NCBI GenBank assembly: GCA_022822005.1
Contig: JAJECO010000054.1
Location: 62,001 to 126,000 of the forward strand
DNA from: Candidatus Poribacteria bacterium
Lineage (GTDB): Bacteria > Poribacteria > WGA-4E > PCPOR2b
Length of the DNA stretch: 64,000 nt
Reading direction: 5' to 3'
Below are positions 17,705 to 27,109 of the stretch, piece after piece. Position numbers and translations under genes: made by a program. Positions within the stretch are counted from its first letter, which is position 1, and each line of letters begins with the position of its first letter. The notes under the pieces were generated by a model that did no database searches, was not told the DNA's origin, and worked only from the letters and a program-made list of their open reading frames with translations.

Positions 17705-18874
17705 TTACTCGAAAGGGTGAAATTCGCCGTCCTTGATGATTAGCATAAATGGATCGTAGACCGTGTCCCCGACAGCGTTAAAGGAGAACTTACCCAACAC
17801 GGTATCAAAATCCGAGAGATTCGCCATGGCGTCTCGAATTGCGGTTGAATCGGTGGATTGGGCGTTGGCAATCGCTTCCGCCAAAATATAGAGTGAGGTG
17901 TACGACTGGGCTGCCCAGATGCTTGGCTCAACGCCGTATTTCTCTGTATAATTCTGGACGAAGGCTTGGTTTCCCGGTGTATCAGCGGTGCTGAGCCAGC
18001 TTGCAGAGGTTATCAGACCTTCGGCGGCATCGCCTGCGGCTCGGACTTCATCAACACTGACTTGAGCAACAATAAAGGGAATTGAGTAGGGAATACCGAG
18101 TGCACGCGCTTGAATCATAATGTCAGGCATATCTGTTGGCAAAGCGGAGATAAAGATTGCATCAGGATTTAGGTCCTTGATACGATTCAATTGCTCGGAA
18201 AGGTCGGTATCGCCACTTTGGAAGACTTCTGTGGTAAGAATCTCGACACCGCTTTCGATGAGGGCATCTCGCCATACCTGATCGCTATTCCGGGCGACGA
18301 GTTCGACGCTGTCAACGATGGTCACTACCCGTTGATAACCGAGTTTTGCGTGCGTTAGCTTGACACTGTGCGGGATAACCACATCTGCGGTGAGGCTGGC
18401 ACGAAAAACAAAATCACCAATCGCGCTCAAGCCGGAGGCACCCGAAGTTGGGCTGAGTGCTACAACTTGGTTCTGTTGTGCGATTGGGAATGTTTCTCTT
18501 GCCGCGCTTGAACTGGCAGGCCCGAGTATAGCAGCTACGCCATCTTGATGGATTAGTTTATTAAAGGCGTTAACGGCACCCTGAACATCGGTCTGATCGT
18601 CCTCAATGATAAACGTAATTTTCGCACCGTTGAGTTGTGAGTGGTTAATCTCTTCGCGAGCCAACTCAAAACCTTCTCCCATCCGCAAGCCAATCGCGGC
18701 GAGTCGCCCTGTAATTGGCAAGACGACGCCGATGGGGATCTCTCCGGTGAGTTCTTCCATTTGAGGCGTTGTGGGGATGAGAAGTTGCCCAATCTGATCA
18801 CAGGCAGAAAGCCCCGCAATCAGGGCGATAATCGCCAAAACAAACGCAAATGTGGTGAACCTTCTGATATTCAT
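17705..18874 (-). CDS. Leu/Ile/Val-type ABC substrate-binding lipoprotein, paralogue 1
   Basis: This 389-aa periplasmic binding protein (Peripla_BP_6, LivJ/LivK/urea-amide type) has lipobox LSAC with Cys25. The mature chain starts DQIGQLL. Family features are IPIGVVLPITGRLAAIG, KITFIIEDDQTD, AILGPASSSAARETFPIAQ and ALSPTSGASGLS. An in-frame extension upstream into the intergenic repeat is rejected because ATG 18874 has TAAGGAG seven nucleotides before it. No permease or ATPase gene is nearby, so it is either served by a transporter elsewhere or acts as a receptor. It is the last of seven tandem copies in transcription order. Confidence 0.9.
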   Translation of the reverse strand: MNIRRFTTFAFVLAIIALIAGLSACDQIGQLLIPTTPQMEELTGEIPIGVVLPITGRLAAIGLRMGEGFELAREEINHSQLNGAKITFIIEDDQTDVQGAVNAFNKLIHQDGVAAILGPASSSAARETFPIAQQNQVVALSPTSGASGLSAIGDFVFRASLTADVVIPHSVKLTHAKLGYQRVVTIVDSVELVARNSDQVWRDALIESGVEILTTEVFQSGDTDLSEQLNRIKDLNPDAIFISALPTDMPDIMIQARALGIPYSIPFIVAQVSVDEVRAAGDAAEGLITSASWLSTADTPGNQAFVQNYTEKYGVEPSIWAAQSYTSLYILAEAIANAQSTDSTAIRDAMANLSDFDTVLGKFSFNAVGDTVYDPFMLIIKDGEFHPFE

Positions 18875-18913
18875 ATTGAATCTCCTTATTTTTGAGTTAA
18901 AGGGTGTCAGGTC

Positions 18914-18970
18914 TAAGAGGGCACCCACAAGTTGCTTTGAATCCCGATCCATCGGGGGGAGTGCCCCTAC
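18914..18970. repeat. Inter-paralogue repeat copy
   Basis: GGCACCCACAAGTTGCTTTG and ATCCCGATCCATCGGGGGGA end in GTGCCCCTAC. An almost identical unit lies at 20184-20240 upstream of paralogue 2, so it was probably copied together with the gene. The CCGATCCATCGG core is palindromic. Confidence 0.85.
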
Positions 18971-18980
18971 GTTTGGAGGG

Positions 18981-20153
18981 TTACTCGAAGATCTGAAATT
19001 CACCGTCTTTGACAATTAGTACAATGGGATCGTAAACGGCATCGCCGACTGCGTCAAAAGAGAATTTGCCCAAAATAGTATCTAGATCAGAGATGTTCGC
19101 AAGTGCGTCTCGAATTGCGGTTGCATCGGTGGACTGGGCATCGGCAATCGCCTTAGCGAGAATATAAACGGTGGCATACGCCTGCGCTGCCCAGATGTCC
19201 GGTTCGATCCCGTATGCTGCGCGGTAATTTTGGACGAAAGCTTGATTTCCCGGCGTATCAGCGGTACTAATCCAAGTGGTAAAAGTGATTGCGCCCTCGG
19301 CGGCATCACCCGCGGTTTGAATTTGGCTTGAAGCGAGGGTAAGGGTAATCAGGAAGGGAACGTCCGTAGGAATACCAACTTCGTGTCCTTGCATCATGAT
19401 CACTGGGGTATCTATTGGCGAAGCGGAGACAAAAATTACATCTGGATTTGACTCCTTAATGCGAGTTAATTGCGCGGAAAAATCCGTCTCGCCGGTCTGG
19501 AAGGTTTCTGTGGTCAGAATCTCGACGCCGTTAGCAGTGAGCGCTTCTCTCACCACCGCGTCGCTGTCGATGGAGAAGAGATCAGTTTCATCATATATAA
19601 GTGCAGCACTTTGGTAGCCGAGTTTCTCTTGAGTGATCTTGACACCACTTGGGATCAGCACATCTGTGGTGAGCGCGGTGCGAAAGATAAAATCGCCAAT
19701 CGCACTGAGACCGCGGGCAGCGGAGGTGGGGCTAAGTGCTACAACCCGGTTTTGTTGTGCGATTGGAAACACTGTTTGCCCCTGCGTTGATGTGGCGGGC
19801 CCGAGGATAGCAGACACTCCTTCCTGCTGAATGAGTTTATTGAACGCTGCGACAGCACCCTCAAAGGTGCTTTGACCATCCTCAACAATGAGTTTGATTT
19901 TTACGTCGCTGAGTTGTGAACTGTTTATCTCTGTGACAGCGAGTTCAAATCCCTGTCCCAGCGGCGGGCTATCCAAGCCGAGTCGTCCGGTGATAGGATG
20001 AACGGCGCCGATTGAAATTTCGCCACGTAGTCCTTCCATCTGAGGTGATTCGGGGAGCAGAAGTTGCTGGATCTGATCACATGCGGAAAGTCCGGCGATC
20101 AGCGCGAAAAGCGTCAAAACAGACGCAAATGTAGTGAACCTTCGGGTTTTCAT
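18981..20153 (-). CDS. Leu/Ile/Val-type ABC substrate-binding lipoprotein, paralogue 2
   Basis: This 390-aa Peripla_BP_6 lipoprotein (Cys25 in LSAC, mature start DQIQQLLLP) aligns along its full length with its neighbours. Shared landmarks are SIGAVHPITGRLG, KLIVEDGQSTFEGAVAAFNKLIQQ, ILGPATSTQGQTVFPIAQQN and the common end VYDPIVLIVKDGEFQIFE. ATG 20153 has AAGGAG at normal spacing. Residues after the GRL motif (DSPPLGQGFEL) and in the hinge segment VPFLITLTLASSQIQTAG differ from the other copies, which suggests different ligands. It has its own leader and no transport partner. Confidence 0.9.
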   Translation of the reverse strand: MKTRRFTTFASVLTLFALIAGLSACDQIQQLLLPESPQMEGLRGEISIGAVHPITGRLGLDSPPLGQGFELAVTEINSSQLSDVKIKLIVEDGQSTFEGAVAAFNKLIQQEGVSAILGPATSTQGQTVFPIAQQNRVVALSPTSAARGLSAIGDFIFRTALTTDVLIPSGVKITQEKLGYQSAALIYDETDLFSIDSDAVVREALTANGVEILTTETFQTGETDFSAQLTRIKESNPDVIFVSASPIDTPVIMMQGHEVGIPTDVPFLITLTLASSQIQTAGDAAEGAITFTTWISTADTPGNQAFVQNYRAAYGIEPDIWAAQAYATVYILAKAIADAQSTDATAIRDALANISDLDTILGKFSFDAVGDAVYDPIVLIVKDGEFQIFE

Positions 20154-20183
20154 ATTGAATCTCCTTCTTTTTAAGTGTTTTCC

Positions 20184-20240
20184 TAAGAGAGCACCCACAA
20201 GTTGCTTTGAATCCCGATCCATCGGGGGTGGTGCCCCTAC
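20184..20240. repeat. Inter-paralogue repeat copy that supplies a stop codon
   Basis: This is the counterpart of 18914-18970. The terminal GTGCCCCTAC, read on the minus strand as GTAGGGGCAC, provides the TAG stop of paralogue 3 at 20237-20239, so the repeat abuts or overlaps the 3' end of that gene. Confidence 0.8.
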
Positions 20241-21406
20241 TCAAAGATCTGAAATTCACCGTTTTGGACAATCAGTGCAATCGGGTCGTAAATCGCATCT
20301 CCGACAACATCAAAAGAGAATTTACCCAGAACGGTGTCTATATCTGTGATGTTCGCTAGGGCGTCTCGAATCGCAGTTGGATCGGTGGATTGGGCATCGA
20401 CGATTGCCTTAGCGAGAATATAAACGGAAGCATACGACTGTGCTGCCCAGATGTCCGGTTCGACGCCGTATGCTACTCGGTAATTCTGAACGAAGGCTTG
20501 GTTTTTTGGTGTATTAGCGGTGTTGACCCAACTGGTAAAAGCAATCGTACCCTCAGCCGCATCACCTGCAGCTTGCACATCGGAGGTGGTCAGCGTATTA
20601 ATAATGAAGGGCACCGAATCGGGTATACCGAGTTGGCGCGCTTGAATCAGAATCTCAGGTTTATCTGGCGGCAACGCGGAAACAAAGATGGCATCCGGAT
20701 TTAGGTTTTTGATACGGGTTAATTGTTCGGCAAAGTCGGCATTACTACTTTGGAAGGTCTCTGTGGTCAGAATCTCGACGTTGTTTGTAGTGAGGGCGTC
20801 CTTCATCACTTCGGCGCCATCCACGGAGAAGAGATCGGTTTCATCATGTATAATCGCTACTTTTTGATAGCCAAGTTTCGCTTGCGTTATCTTGATGCCG
20901 CTTGTAATCAGCACATCTGTGGTGAGAATGGTGCGAAACACAAAATCGCCAATCGCGCTCAGTCCACGGGCGGCGGAGGTGGCGCTTATCGCCACAACTC
21001 CATTTTGTTGTGCAATTGGGAACGCTGCTTCGGTCGCGCTTGAGCTGGCAGGTCCGAGGATAACAGGGACGCCATCTTGGTGGATTAGTTTATTAAAGGC
21101 TTCGATAGCCCCTTCAGCGTTGCCCTGACTGTCTTCGGAAATAATCTTGAGTTTTGTGTCGCTGGATTGTGAGTTATTGATTTCTTGAAGTGCCAGTTCA
21201 AAGCCGTTGCCCATCTCCGCCCCAACTGAAGCGAGTCGTCCGGTAGCGGGATAGACAAGACCGATGGCAATCTCCTCGATAGGCTCGTCCATCTGTGGTG
21301 TTGTGGGGATGAGAAGTTGCCCAATCTGATCACAGGCGGAAAGGCCCACGATGAGCGTAACAATCGCTAAGACAGAGACGGATCTGGTGAAACTTCTAAT
21401 ATTCAA
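20237..21406 (-). CDS. Leu/Ile/Val-type ABC substrate-binding lipoprotein, paralogue 3
   Basis: This 389-aa binding lipoprotein (LSAC, Cys25, then DQIGQLLIP) is closest in its leader to paralogue 1. The body has AIGLVYPATGRLASVG, KLKIISEDSQGNAEG, VILGPASSSATEAAFPIAQQNGVVAISATSAARGL and FSFDVVGDAIYDPIALIVQNGEFQIFE. It appears to start with TTG at 21406 (AAGGAG six nucleotides upstream; no ATG at that point), unlike paralogues 1, 2 and 6. Its TAG stop lies within an intergenic repeat. No permease or ATPase is nearby. Confidence 0.9.
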   Translation of the reverse strand: MNIRSFTRSVSVLAIVTLIVGLSACDQIGQLLIPTTPQMDEPIEEIAIGLVYPATGRLASVGAEMGNGFELALQEINNSQSSDTKLKIISEDSQGNAEGAIEAFNKLIHQDGVPVILGPASSSATEAAFPIAQQNGVVAISATSAARGLSAIGDFVFRTILTTDVLITSGIKITQAKLGYQKVAIIHDETDLFSVDGAEVMKDALTTNNVEILTTETFQSSNADFAEQLTRIKNLNPDAIFVSALPPDKPEILIQARQLGIPDSVPFIINTLTTSDVQAAGDAAEGTIAFTSWVNTANTPKNQAFVQNYRVAYGVEPDIWAAQSYASVYILAKAIVDAQSTDPTAIRDALANITDIDTVLGKFSFDVVGDAIYDPIALIVQNGEFQIFE

Positions 21407-21491
21407 TTGGATCTCCTTACCTTTAGGTTAAAAGGACGTGGCATTGTCTTAGGAGGGGGTGTTCCTACGAATTATGCTGGGATTTAGAGGT

Positions 21492-22667
21492 TTATTTGAA
21501 GATCTGGAATTCGCCGTTTTCGACGATTAGCACAACCGGATCGTAGACGGCATCTCCGACAGCGTTAAAAGAGAATTCGCCCAGAACGGTATCGAAATTT
21601 TTGGTGTCTGTGAGTGCGTCCCGAATCGCGGTTGGGCCGGTGGACTGTGCTTCCGCAATCGCTGAGGCGAGGATGTGGACAGCGGCATACGCCTGCGCGA
21701 CGAAGATATTCGGCTCGATCCCGTATTCCGCGCGATACTTCTGAATGAAGGCTTGATTTCTCGACGTGTCAGCCGTGCTTGCCCACCCTGTAAAGGTGAT
21801 TACGCCCTCGGCGGCATCGCCCGCGGCTTGTATCTCGTCGCTGGGCAGTTCGGGAACAATAAAGGGTACTGAGTCGGGTATGCCGACTTGGCGGCCTTGG
21901 ATCAGAATCGCAGATATATCTGGTGATAAAGCGGATATAAAGATAGCATCAGGATTTGCTTCCTTAATACGAGCCAATTGTGCGATAAAGTCGGTATCGT
22001 CACTGTGAAAGGTTTCAGTGATTAGAACCTTGATGCTGCTATCAGCGAAGGCTGCCCTCGCCACCGTGTCGCTATCGATGGAGTAGAGATCGCTTTCATC
22101 GTATATGGTCGCTACCTGCTGGTAGCTGAGTTTCGCCTGGGTTATTTTGATGCCGCTTGGGATCAGCACATCTGTGGTGAGTGCCGCGCGAAAGACAAAA
22201 TCGCCGATCGCGCTCAGACCCGAAGCACCAGAAGTTGGGCTGAATACGACAACTTCGTTCTGTTGTGCTGTTGGGAAAACTTCCTCAGCTTGACTTGAGA
22301 GTCCGGGCCCTAAGATAACGGGGACACCGGCTTGATGAATCAGTTTATTGAATGCTTCAACGGCACCCTCAACAGTGCCCCGATCGTCCTCGATGATAAA
22401 GGTAATTTTTGCATCACCGGGCCAGGAATCGTTAATATCTTCGCGAGCGAGTTCGAAGCCTTGTTGCATGGGTATATAGCCGTACGTGGCGACGAACCTA
22501 CCTGTCAGCGGCAAGGAAGCGCCGATGCGAATTTCTCCCTTGAGCCCTTCCATTTGCGGTGTTGTGGGAAGCAGAAGCCGCTGGATCTGGTCACAAGCGG
22601 CAAGCCCTACAATGAACACAACAATCGCCCAGACCAGCGCAAATCTGGTGAATCTTCTGATGTTCAA
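21492..22667 (-). CDS. Leu/Ile/Val-type ABC substrate-binding lipoprotein, paralogue 4
   Basis: This 391-aa Peripla_BP_6 lipoprotein (LAAC, Cys25) has a TTG start. Distinct features are RIGASLPLTGRFVATYGYIPMQQ after the core strand and REDINDSWPGDAKITFIIEDDRGT. The end, VYDPVVLIVENGEFQIFK, finishes in Lys rather than Glu. The central clamp region FIVPELPSDEIQAAG differs from that of the other copies. Its upstream gap (22668-23027) is full of dispersed repeats, which probably separate its promoter from paralogue 5. Confidence 0.9.
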   Translation of the reverse strand: MNIRRFTRFALVWAIVVFIVGLAACDQIQRLLLPTTPQMEGLKGEIRIGASLPLTGRFVATYGYIPMQQGFELAREDINDSWPGDAKITFIIEDDRGTVEGAVEAFNKLIHQAGVPVILGPGLSSQAEEVFPTAQQNEVVVFSPTSGASGLSAIGDFVFRAALTTDVLIPSGIKITQAKLSYQQVATIYDESDLYSIDSDTVARAAFADSSIKVLITETFHSDDTDFIAQLARIKEANPDAIFISALSPDISAILIQGRQVGIPDSVPFIVPELPSDEIQAAGDAAEGVITFTGWASTADTSRNQAFIQKYRAEYGIEPNIFVAQAYAAVHILASAIAEAQSTGPTAIRDALTDTKNFDTVLGEFSFNAVGDAVYDPVVLIVENGEFQIFK

Positions 22668-23027
22668 TTGAATTTCCTTGTTTTGAAATTATGGTGGGCC
22701 TTAGAATTAATGGGGCACTCCAAACTGAACCGCATTGCTCCCATGCCCGGTAGGTGCGGTTTCTAACCGCACCGCATCCCGAGGAGTCCCCGATTACATC
22801 CCCGATGAATCGGGACAGGCGGGACTCCGACAAGCCGAGAGCAGGCAGGTCCCGACTCGTCGGGATGCACGTTTCTTAATCCCGATTTATCGGGGGAACG
22901 TCACGGGACAGGACATGAGGAGCGAAAGTGTCTATCTGTTTTTAGAATTCACCATAAAAGGCGTGGTGCAGCCCTAAGTGGGCACCCACGAGGGGTGCCC
23001 CTACGAATTCGGTTAGCGTTTGGAGGG
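22668..23027. repeat. Composite block of dispersed repeats
   Basis: This 360-bp gene-free block contains CCGGTAGGTGCGGTTTCTAA (shared with about 5102), CCCCGATGAATCGGGACAGG (shared with about 12560), AATCCCGATTTATCGGGG (shared with 37466-37483) and the inverted 37-bp unit at 22922-22958 that is identical to 5064-5100. It also has GGCACCCACGAGGGGTGCCCCTAC, a near-palindrome, at 22981-23004. The nesting suggests repeated insertion at one site. Confidence 0.85.
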
Positions 23028-24206
23028 TTACTCGAAGATCTGGAATTCGCCGTTTTCGACAATTTGTATAATTGGTCCGTAAACCGCATCCCCGACATCA
23101 TTAAAAGAAAATGATCCCAAAACGGTGTCGAAATCTTTGGTGTTAGCTAGTGCATCCCGAATTGCGGTTGGATCAATGGATTGGGCTTCTGCAATCGCCG
23201 CGGCGACGATATAGACCGCGGCATATGATTGCGCTGTCCAAGCGTTTGGATCACTCCCGTACGTCGCTCGGTACTTCTGAACGAAGGCTTGATTTCCCGG
23301 CGTATCGGAGGTGCTAATCCAGCCTGCAAAAGAGATTGCCCCTTCGGCGGCAGCCCCTGTATTTTCCACGTCGTTTATCAGGCTAGTGATAAAAGGAACA
23401 TCGGTGGAAATCTCAAGCTGACGACCTTGAATCAGAATCGCAGTCTGCTCCGGGAGTTGTGATGCGATAAAGATAGCATCAGGATCTGCCTCTTTTATCC
23501 GAGACAATTGGGCAGAAAAATTGGGGGCTTCGCTTTCGGAGATCTCTGTGCTTTGGAAGGTTTCTGTGGTCAGAATCTCGACGCCAATCTCAGTAAGCGT
23601 GTCCCTGAACTTTTCATAGCTATCTATGGAGTAAGAATCAGTTTCATCATATATGATTGCCACTTGTTGATAGCCAAGTTTCGCGTGTGTTGCCCTGACA
23701 CCACCGGGGAGCAGGATATCTGTGGTGAGTCCTGCGCGGAAGATAAAATCACCAAGCGCACTTAGACCGGTCGCATTTGAAGAGGAACTAAAAGCCACAA
23801 CCCCATTCTGCTGCGCGATTGGAAACGCTGCTTCGGCTTGGCCTGATGTGGTGGGACCGAAGATAACCGGTACCCCCGCTTGAATCAGTTTATTATAGGC
23901 GTCGACGGCGCCCTCAATGGTACTCTGATCGTCTTCGATGATGAACTTGAATCTTACATCGCCCAGTTGTGAGTTGTTTACCTCCTCAAGAGCGAGTTCA
24001 AAACCGCGTTGTATCGGTAGGGCAAATGCATCAAGCCGTCCAGTGACAGGATAGACAAGGCCAATGGAAATCTCCTCACTGGGTTCTTCCATCTGGGGTG
24101 GTATCGGGACAAGAAGTTGTCCAACCTGGTCACAGGCAGAAAACCCGATAATCAATGCAACAATCGTTAAGACAAAGGCGTATTTGGTCACTCTACTGAT
24201 GTTCAA
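23028..24206 (-). CDS. Leu/Ile/Val-type ABC substrate-binding lipoprotein, paralogue 5
   Basis: This 392-aa binding lipoprotein (FSAC, Cys25) starts with TTG 24206, with GGAGG upstream. It carries a short insertion absent from the others: between FQSTE and NFSAQLSRIKEADP it reads ISESEAP. IFGPTTSGQAEAAFPIAQQNGVVAFSSSSNATGL marks the ligand-facing loop, where SPTS is replaced by SSSS; this loop usually contacts the carboxylate and amine of amino-acid ligands. The end VYGPIIQIVENGEFQIFE is family-typical. It is probably a changed-specificity member of the array. Confidence 0.9.
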   Translation of the reverse strand: MNISRVTKYAFVLTIVALIIGFSACDQVGQLLVPIPPQMEEPSEEISIGLVYPVTGRLDAFALPIQRGFELALEEVNNSQLGDVRFKFIIEDDQSTIEGAVDAYNKLIQAGVPVIFGPTTSGQAEAAFPIAQQNGVVAFSSSSNATGLSALGDFIFRAGLTTDILLPGGVRATHAKLGYQQVAIIYDETDSYSIDSYEKFRDTLTEIGVEILTTETFQSTEISESEAPNFSAQLSRIKEADPDAIFIASQLPEQTAILIQGRQLEISTDVPFITSLINDVENTGAAAEGAISFAGWISTSDTPGNQAFVQKYRATYGSDPNAWTAQSYAAVYIVAAAIAEAQSIDPTAIRDALANTKDFDTVLGSFSFNDVGDAVYGPIIQIVENGEFQIFE

Positions 24207-24242
24207 TTTGAACCTCCTTATTTTTTATTCTATTGTTGAGGG

Positions 24243-25415
24243 TTACTCGAAGATTTCCAACTGACCATCTTTCACAATCAATATCTTCGGATCGTAAACA
24301 GCATCTCCGACCGCGTTAAAAGAGAATTTTCCGAAAACGGTATCAAAGTCTGTGATGCTTGTTAGTGCGTCTCGAATTGCGATTGAATCGGTGGATTGCG
24401 CATCGGCGATTGCTTTAGCCAAAATATGGAAAGCGGCATAAGACCGTGCTGCGTAGTTGCCCGGTTCCATCCCGTATTTCTCAGTATAGTTCTGGACGAA
24501 GGCTTGATTTCCCGGTGTGTCAGCTACACTTGCCCAACCGACAAAAGTGATTGCCCCTTCGGCGGCATCACCCGCGGCTTGTACATCGGCTATGGTCAAC
24601 GTGCGCATAACAAACGGCACTGAGTTGGGTATACCGAGTTGACGACCTTGGGTCAGAATCCCAGGTTTTTCAGGCGATAAAGAAGAGATAAAAATAACAT
24701 CCGGATTTACGTCCCTAATCCAGGTTAATTGTGTGGAAAAGTCGGTATCACCACCTTGGAACGTCTCTGTGGTCAACACCTTGACACCGTTCTCAGCGAG
24801 CGCGTCCCTCACCGCTTGGTCACTATCCGTGGAGAAGACATCGTTTTCATCATACATCGTTGCTGCTGTTTTATAGCCGAGTTTTGCAGAAGTTGTCTCA
24901 ATACCGCTCGGAATGAGCACATCTGTGGTAAGAGCAGCGCGAAAAACAAAGTCACCAATTGCACTCAGTCCACGGGCCGCGGAGGTAGGGCTAAAAGCGA
25001 CGACCCCATTTTCTTGCGCTATCGGAAACGCCGCCTCGGCTGCACTTGAGGTCGCGGGTCCCAAAATAACAGGTATGCCGTCCTGCTGAATCAGTTTATT
25101 GTAGGCTTCGACCGCACCTTCAGGAGTGCTCTGATCATCCTCTATAATAAACTTGATGCTTCTCCCTCCAAGTTGTGAATTGTTAATCTCTTCGAGAGCC
25201 AACTCAAGACCAGTGCCTATTGGTACGCCAAATGTAGCGGCGAGTCGTCCTGTGATAGGCAAGACGACACCGATAGGAATTTCTACGCTCACATCTTCCG
25301 TATCAGATGGAGCGGGGACGAGCAATTGTCCAATCTGGTCACAGGCGGAAAGCCCCACTATCAGGAAGATAATCGCTAATGCAAACACAAATATTGTAAT
25401 TCGTCTGATTTCCAT
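24243..25415 (-). CDS. Leu/Ile/Val-type ABC substrate-binding lipoprotein, paralogue 6
   Basis: This 390-aa lipoprotein (LSAC, Cys25, DQIGQLLVPAPSD) starts at ATG 25415 with AAGGGAG six nucleotides upstream; a longer in-frame reading to 25469 lies in intergenic DNA. Landmarks are IPIGVVLPITGRLAATFG, KFIIEDDQSTPEGAVEAYNKLIQQ, ILGPATSSAAEAAFPIAQENGVVAFSPTSAARGL and the terminal VYDPKILIVKDGQLEIFE. The ending DGQLEIFE differs from the DGEFQIFE of most copies. No transport partner is adjacent. Confidence 0.9.
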   Translation of the reverse strand: MEIRRITIFVFALAIIFLIVGLSACDQIGQLLVPAPSDTEDVSVEIPIGVVLPITGRLAATFGVPIGTGLELALEEINNSQLGGRSIKFIIEDDQSTPEGAVEAYNKLIQQDGIPVILGPATSSAAEAAFPIAQENGVVAFSPTSAARGLSAIGDFVFRAALTTDVLIPSGIETTSAKLGYKTAATMYDENDVFSTDSDQAVRDALAENGVKVLTTETFQGGDTDFSTQLTWIRDVNPDVIFISSLSPEKPGILTQGRQLGIPNSVPFVMRTLTIADVQAAGDAAEGAITFVGWASVADTPGNQAFVQNYTEKYGMEPGNYAARSYAAFHILAKAIADAQSTDSIAIRDALTSITDFDTVFGKFSFNAVGDAVYDPKILIVKDGQLEIFE

Positions 25416-25469
25416 CTTAAACTCCCTTGTTTTTATAGTGAACGATATAAATATGTAGACGTTCACCAA

Positions 25470-25793
25470 TAGTGCCCCTTATCGAAGCCTCATCAAGTCC
25501 CCCTGACAAGTTTCCCCCCTGACAAGGGGGGCGAGGGGGGTTTGGGGATTTAGGGGGTTGGTTGTGTGCCAAAGGTGTATAAGTAATTATAGAATTCACC
25601 ATAAATAAAAAAATCAGGCAAGGGACAATCGAGAGGTACTGTCCCTCACTTGATTCGTTGAGTATTGGTATTTGGAAGGTTATCGAAAAATTCGTCTAAA
25701 TTTAAAATCTAAGTTTTAGAAAACAACGATTGTTGTTCTCTGCAAGATACAGAATTCCAATTCTGCTGAATTGTTCCGATCCTTCGTTGAGGA
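25470..25793. repeat. Gene-free gap with CCCCCTGACAAGGGGG repeats
   Basis: AAGTCCCCCTGACAAG and CCCCCCTGACAAGGGGGG, followed by TTTAGGGGGTTGGTTGTG (25495-25566), match 2263-2302. TAGAATTCACCATAAA (25590-25605) is the inverted 16-bp end of the repeat at 5064. CAGAATTCCAATTCTG (25750-25765) is a perfect palindrome after paralogue 7. There is no gene. Confidence 0.8.
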
Positions 25794-26963
25794 TTATTCG
25801 AAAACTGCAAATTCACCATCTTTGACAATCAATATCTGCGGGTCGTAGACAGCATCTCCGACAGCATCAAAAGAGAATTGTCCTAAAATGGTGTTCATAT
25901 TTGTAGTATTCGCTAGTGCGTCGCGAATCGATGCCGAATCCGTGGATTGTGCCGTCGCGATCGCCGCGGCGAGAATATGGAGTGTGGCATACGATTGCGC
26001 TGCCCAAGCGTTCGGCTGCATCCCGTATGTCTCGGTATAACTCTGGATGAAAGCTGCATTTCCTGGGGTAGCTGCGAGGCTAGACCACCCTATAAAGGTG
26101 ATTACCCCCTCCGCGGCATTGCCCGCAGCTGCTACCTGTTCTATTGCTATTTCGGGAATAATAAAGGGAACAGAATCAGGTATACCGAGTTCGCGACCTT
26201 GCGTCAGAATCAGAGGCATCTCCGGTGGCAACGTAGCGACAAAGATGGCTTCAGGATTTGCCTCCATTATCCGGGTTAATTGCGTGGAAAAGTCGGTGTC
26301 GCCGCTTTGGAACGTTTCCGTAGTCACAACCTCAACACCGTTCTCAGCAAGTGAGGGGATGAACCCCGCGTAGCTGCTTATGGAATAAAGGTCACTTTCA
26401 TCAAATAAGATTGCAGCTTTTGTATAGCCGAGTTTCCCTTGAGTGATTCTAACGCCACTTGGAATCAGGACATCTATGGTGAGCCCCGCGCGGAAGATAA
26501 AATCGCCAATCGTGCTCAGGCCGGAGGCGGAGGAAACCGAGCTAAAAGCCACGACTCCATTTTCTTGTGCAATTGGAAACGCATGTATCGCCTGATCTGA
26601 GATGGCGAGACCGGTAATAGCAGACACGCCATCCTGATGAATCAGTTTATTGAAGGCTTCGACGGCGCTCTCACTCTGGTCGTCCTCAGTGATGAAGGTA
26701 ATCTTTGCGTCGCCGAGCATTCCTGAGTTGTTAATCTCTTCGCGCGCGAGTTCAAAGCCGGTGTGCATGGGGATACCAATCTCGTTGGCGAATCGCCCGG
26801 TCAGCGCAACAACGACTCCGATGGGAATCTCTCCACTGAGTCCGTCCATCTGAGGCGGGGCAGGGACGGGAAGTTGTCCGATCTGATCGCAGGCAGAAAG
26901 GTACGCAATCAGCGTGACGATTGCCAGTATAAATAGGAGTCTCGTGGGCCGTTGGGTTTTCAA
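25794..26963 (-). CDS. Leu/Ile/Val-type ABC substrate-binding lipoprotein, paralogue 7
   Basis: This 389-aa binding lipoprotein (LSAC, Cys25, DQIGQLPVP) starts with TTG 26963, with AAGGAG six nucleotides upstream. It is the most divergent full copy: VVVALTGRFANEIGIPMHTG, a shortened EDDQSESAVEAFNKLIHQ, AITGLAISDQAIHAFPIAQENGVVAFSSVSSASGL, and the end VYDPQILIVKDGEFAVFE. It is first in transcription order and lies next to the decayed eighth copy. A repeat-rich gap of 324 bp follows it. Confidence 0.9.
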   Translation of the reverse strand: MKTQRPTRLLFILAIVTLIAYLSACDQIGQLPVPAPPQMDGLSGEIPIGVVVALTGRFANEIGIPMHTGFELAREEINNSGMLGDAKITFITEDDQSESAVEAFNKLIHQDGVSAITGLAISDQAIHAFPIAQENGVVAFSSVSSASGLSTIGDFIFRAGLTIDVLIPSGVRITQGKLGYTKAAILFDESDLYSISSYAGFIPSLAENGVEVVTTETFQSGDTDFSTQLTRIMEANPEAIFVATLPPEMPLILTQGRELGIPDSVPFIIPEIAIEQVAAAGNAAEGVITFIGWSSLAATPGNAAFIQSYTETYGMQPNAWAAQSYATLHILAAAIATAQSTDSASIRDALANTTNMNTILGQFSFDAVGDAVYDPQILIVKDGEFAVFE

Positions 26964-27109
26964 TTAAATCTCCTTAATGCAAAAAAGTATTTGTGGGTGA
27001 CGTTTTTCCCTGTGGCATCGTGGTATGAAAAATTTGGTTGTCTATTTTTCCACAGATTATAGTCGTTGTCAAACTAAAAAACGCTGAATAGATGACTACC
27101 CGAAGACCT

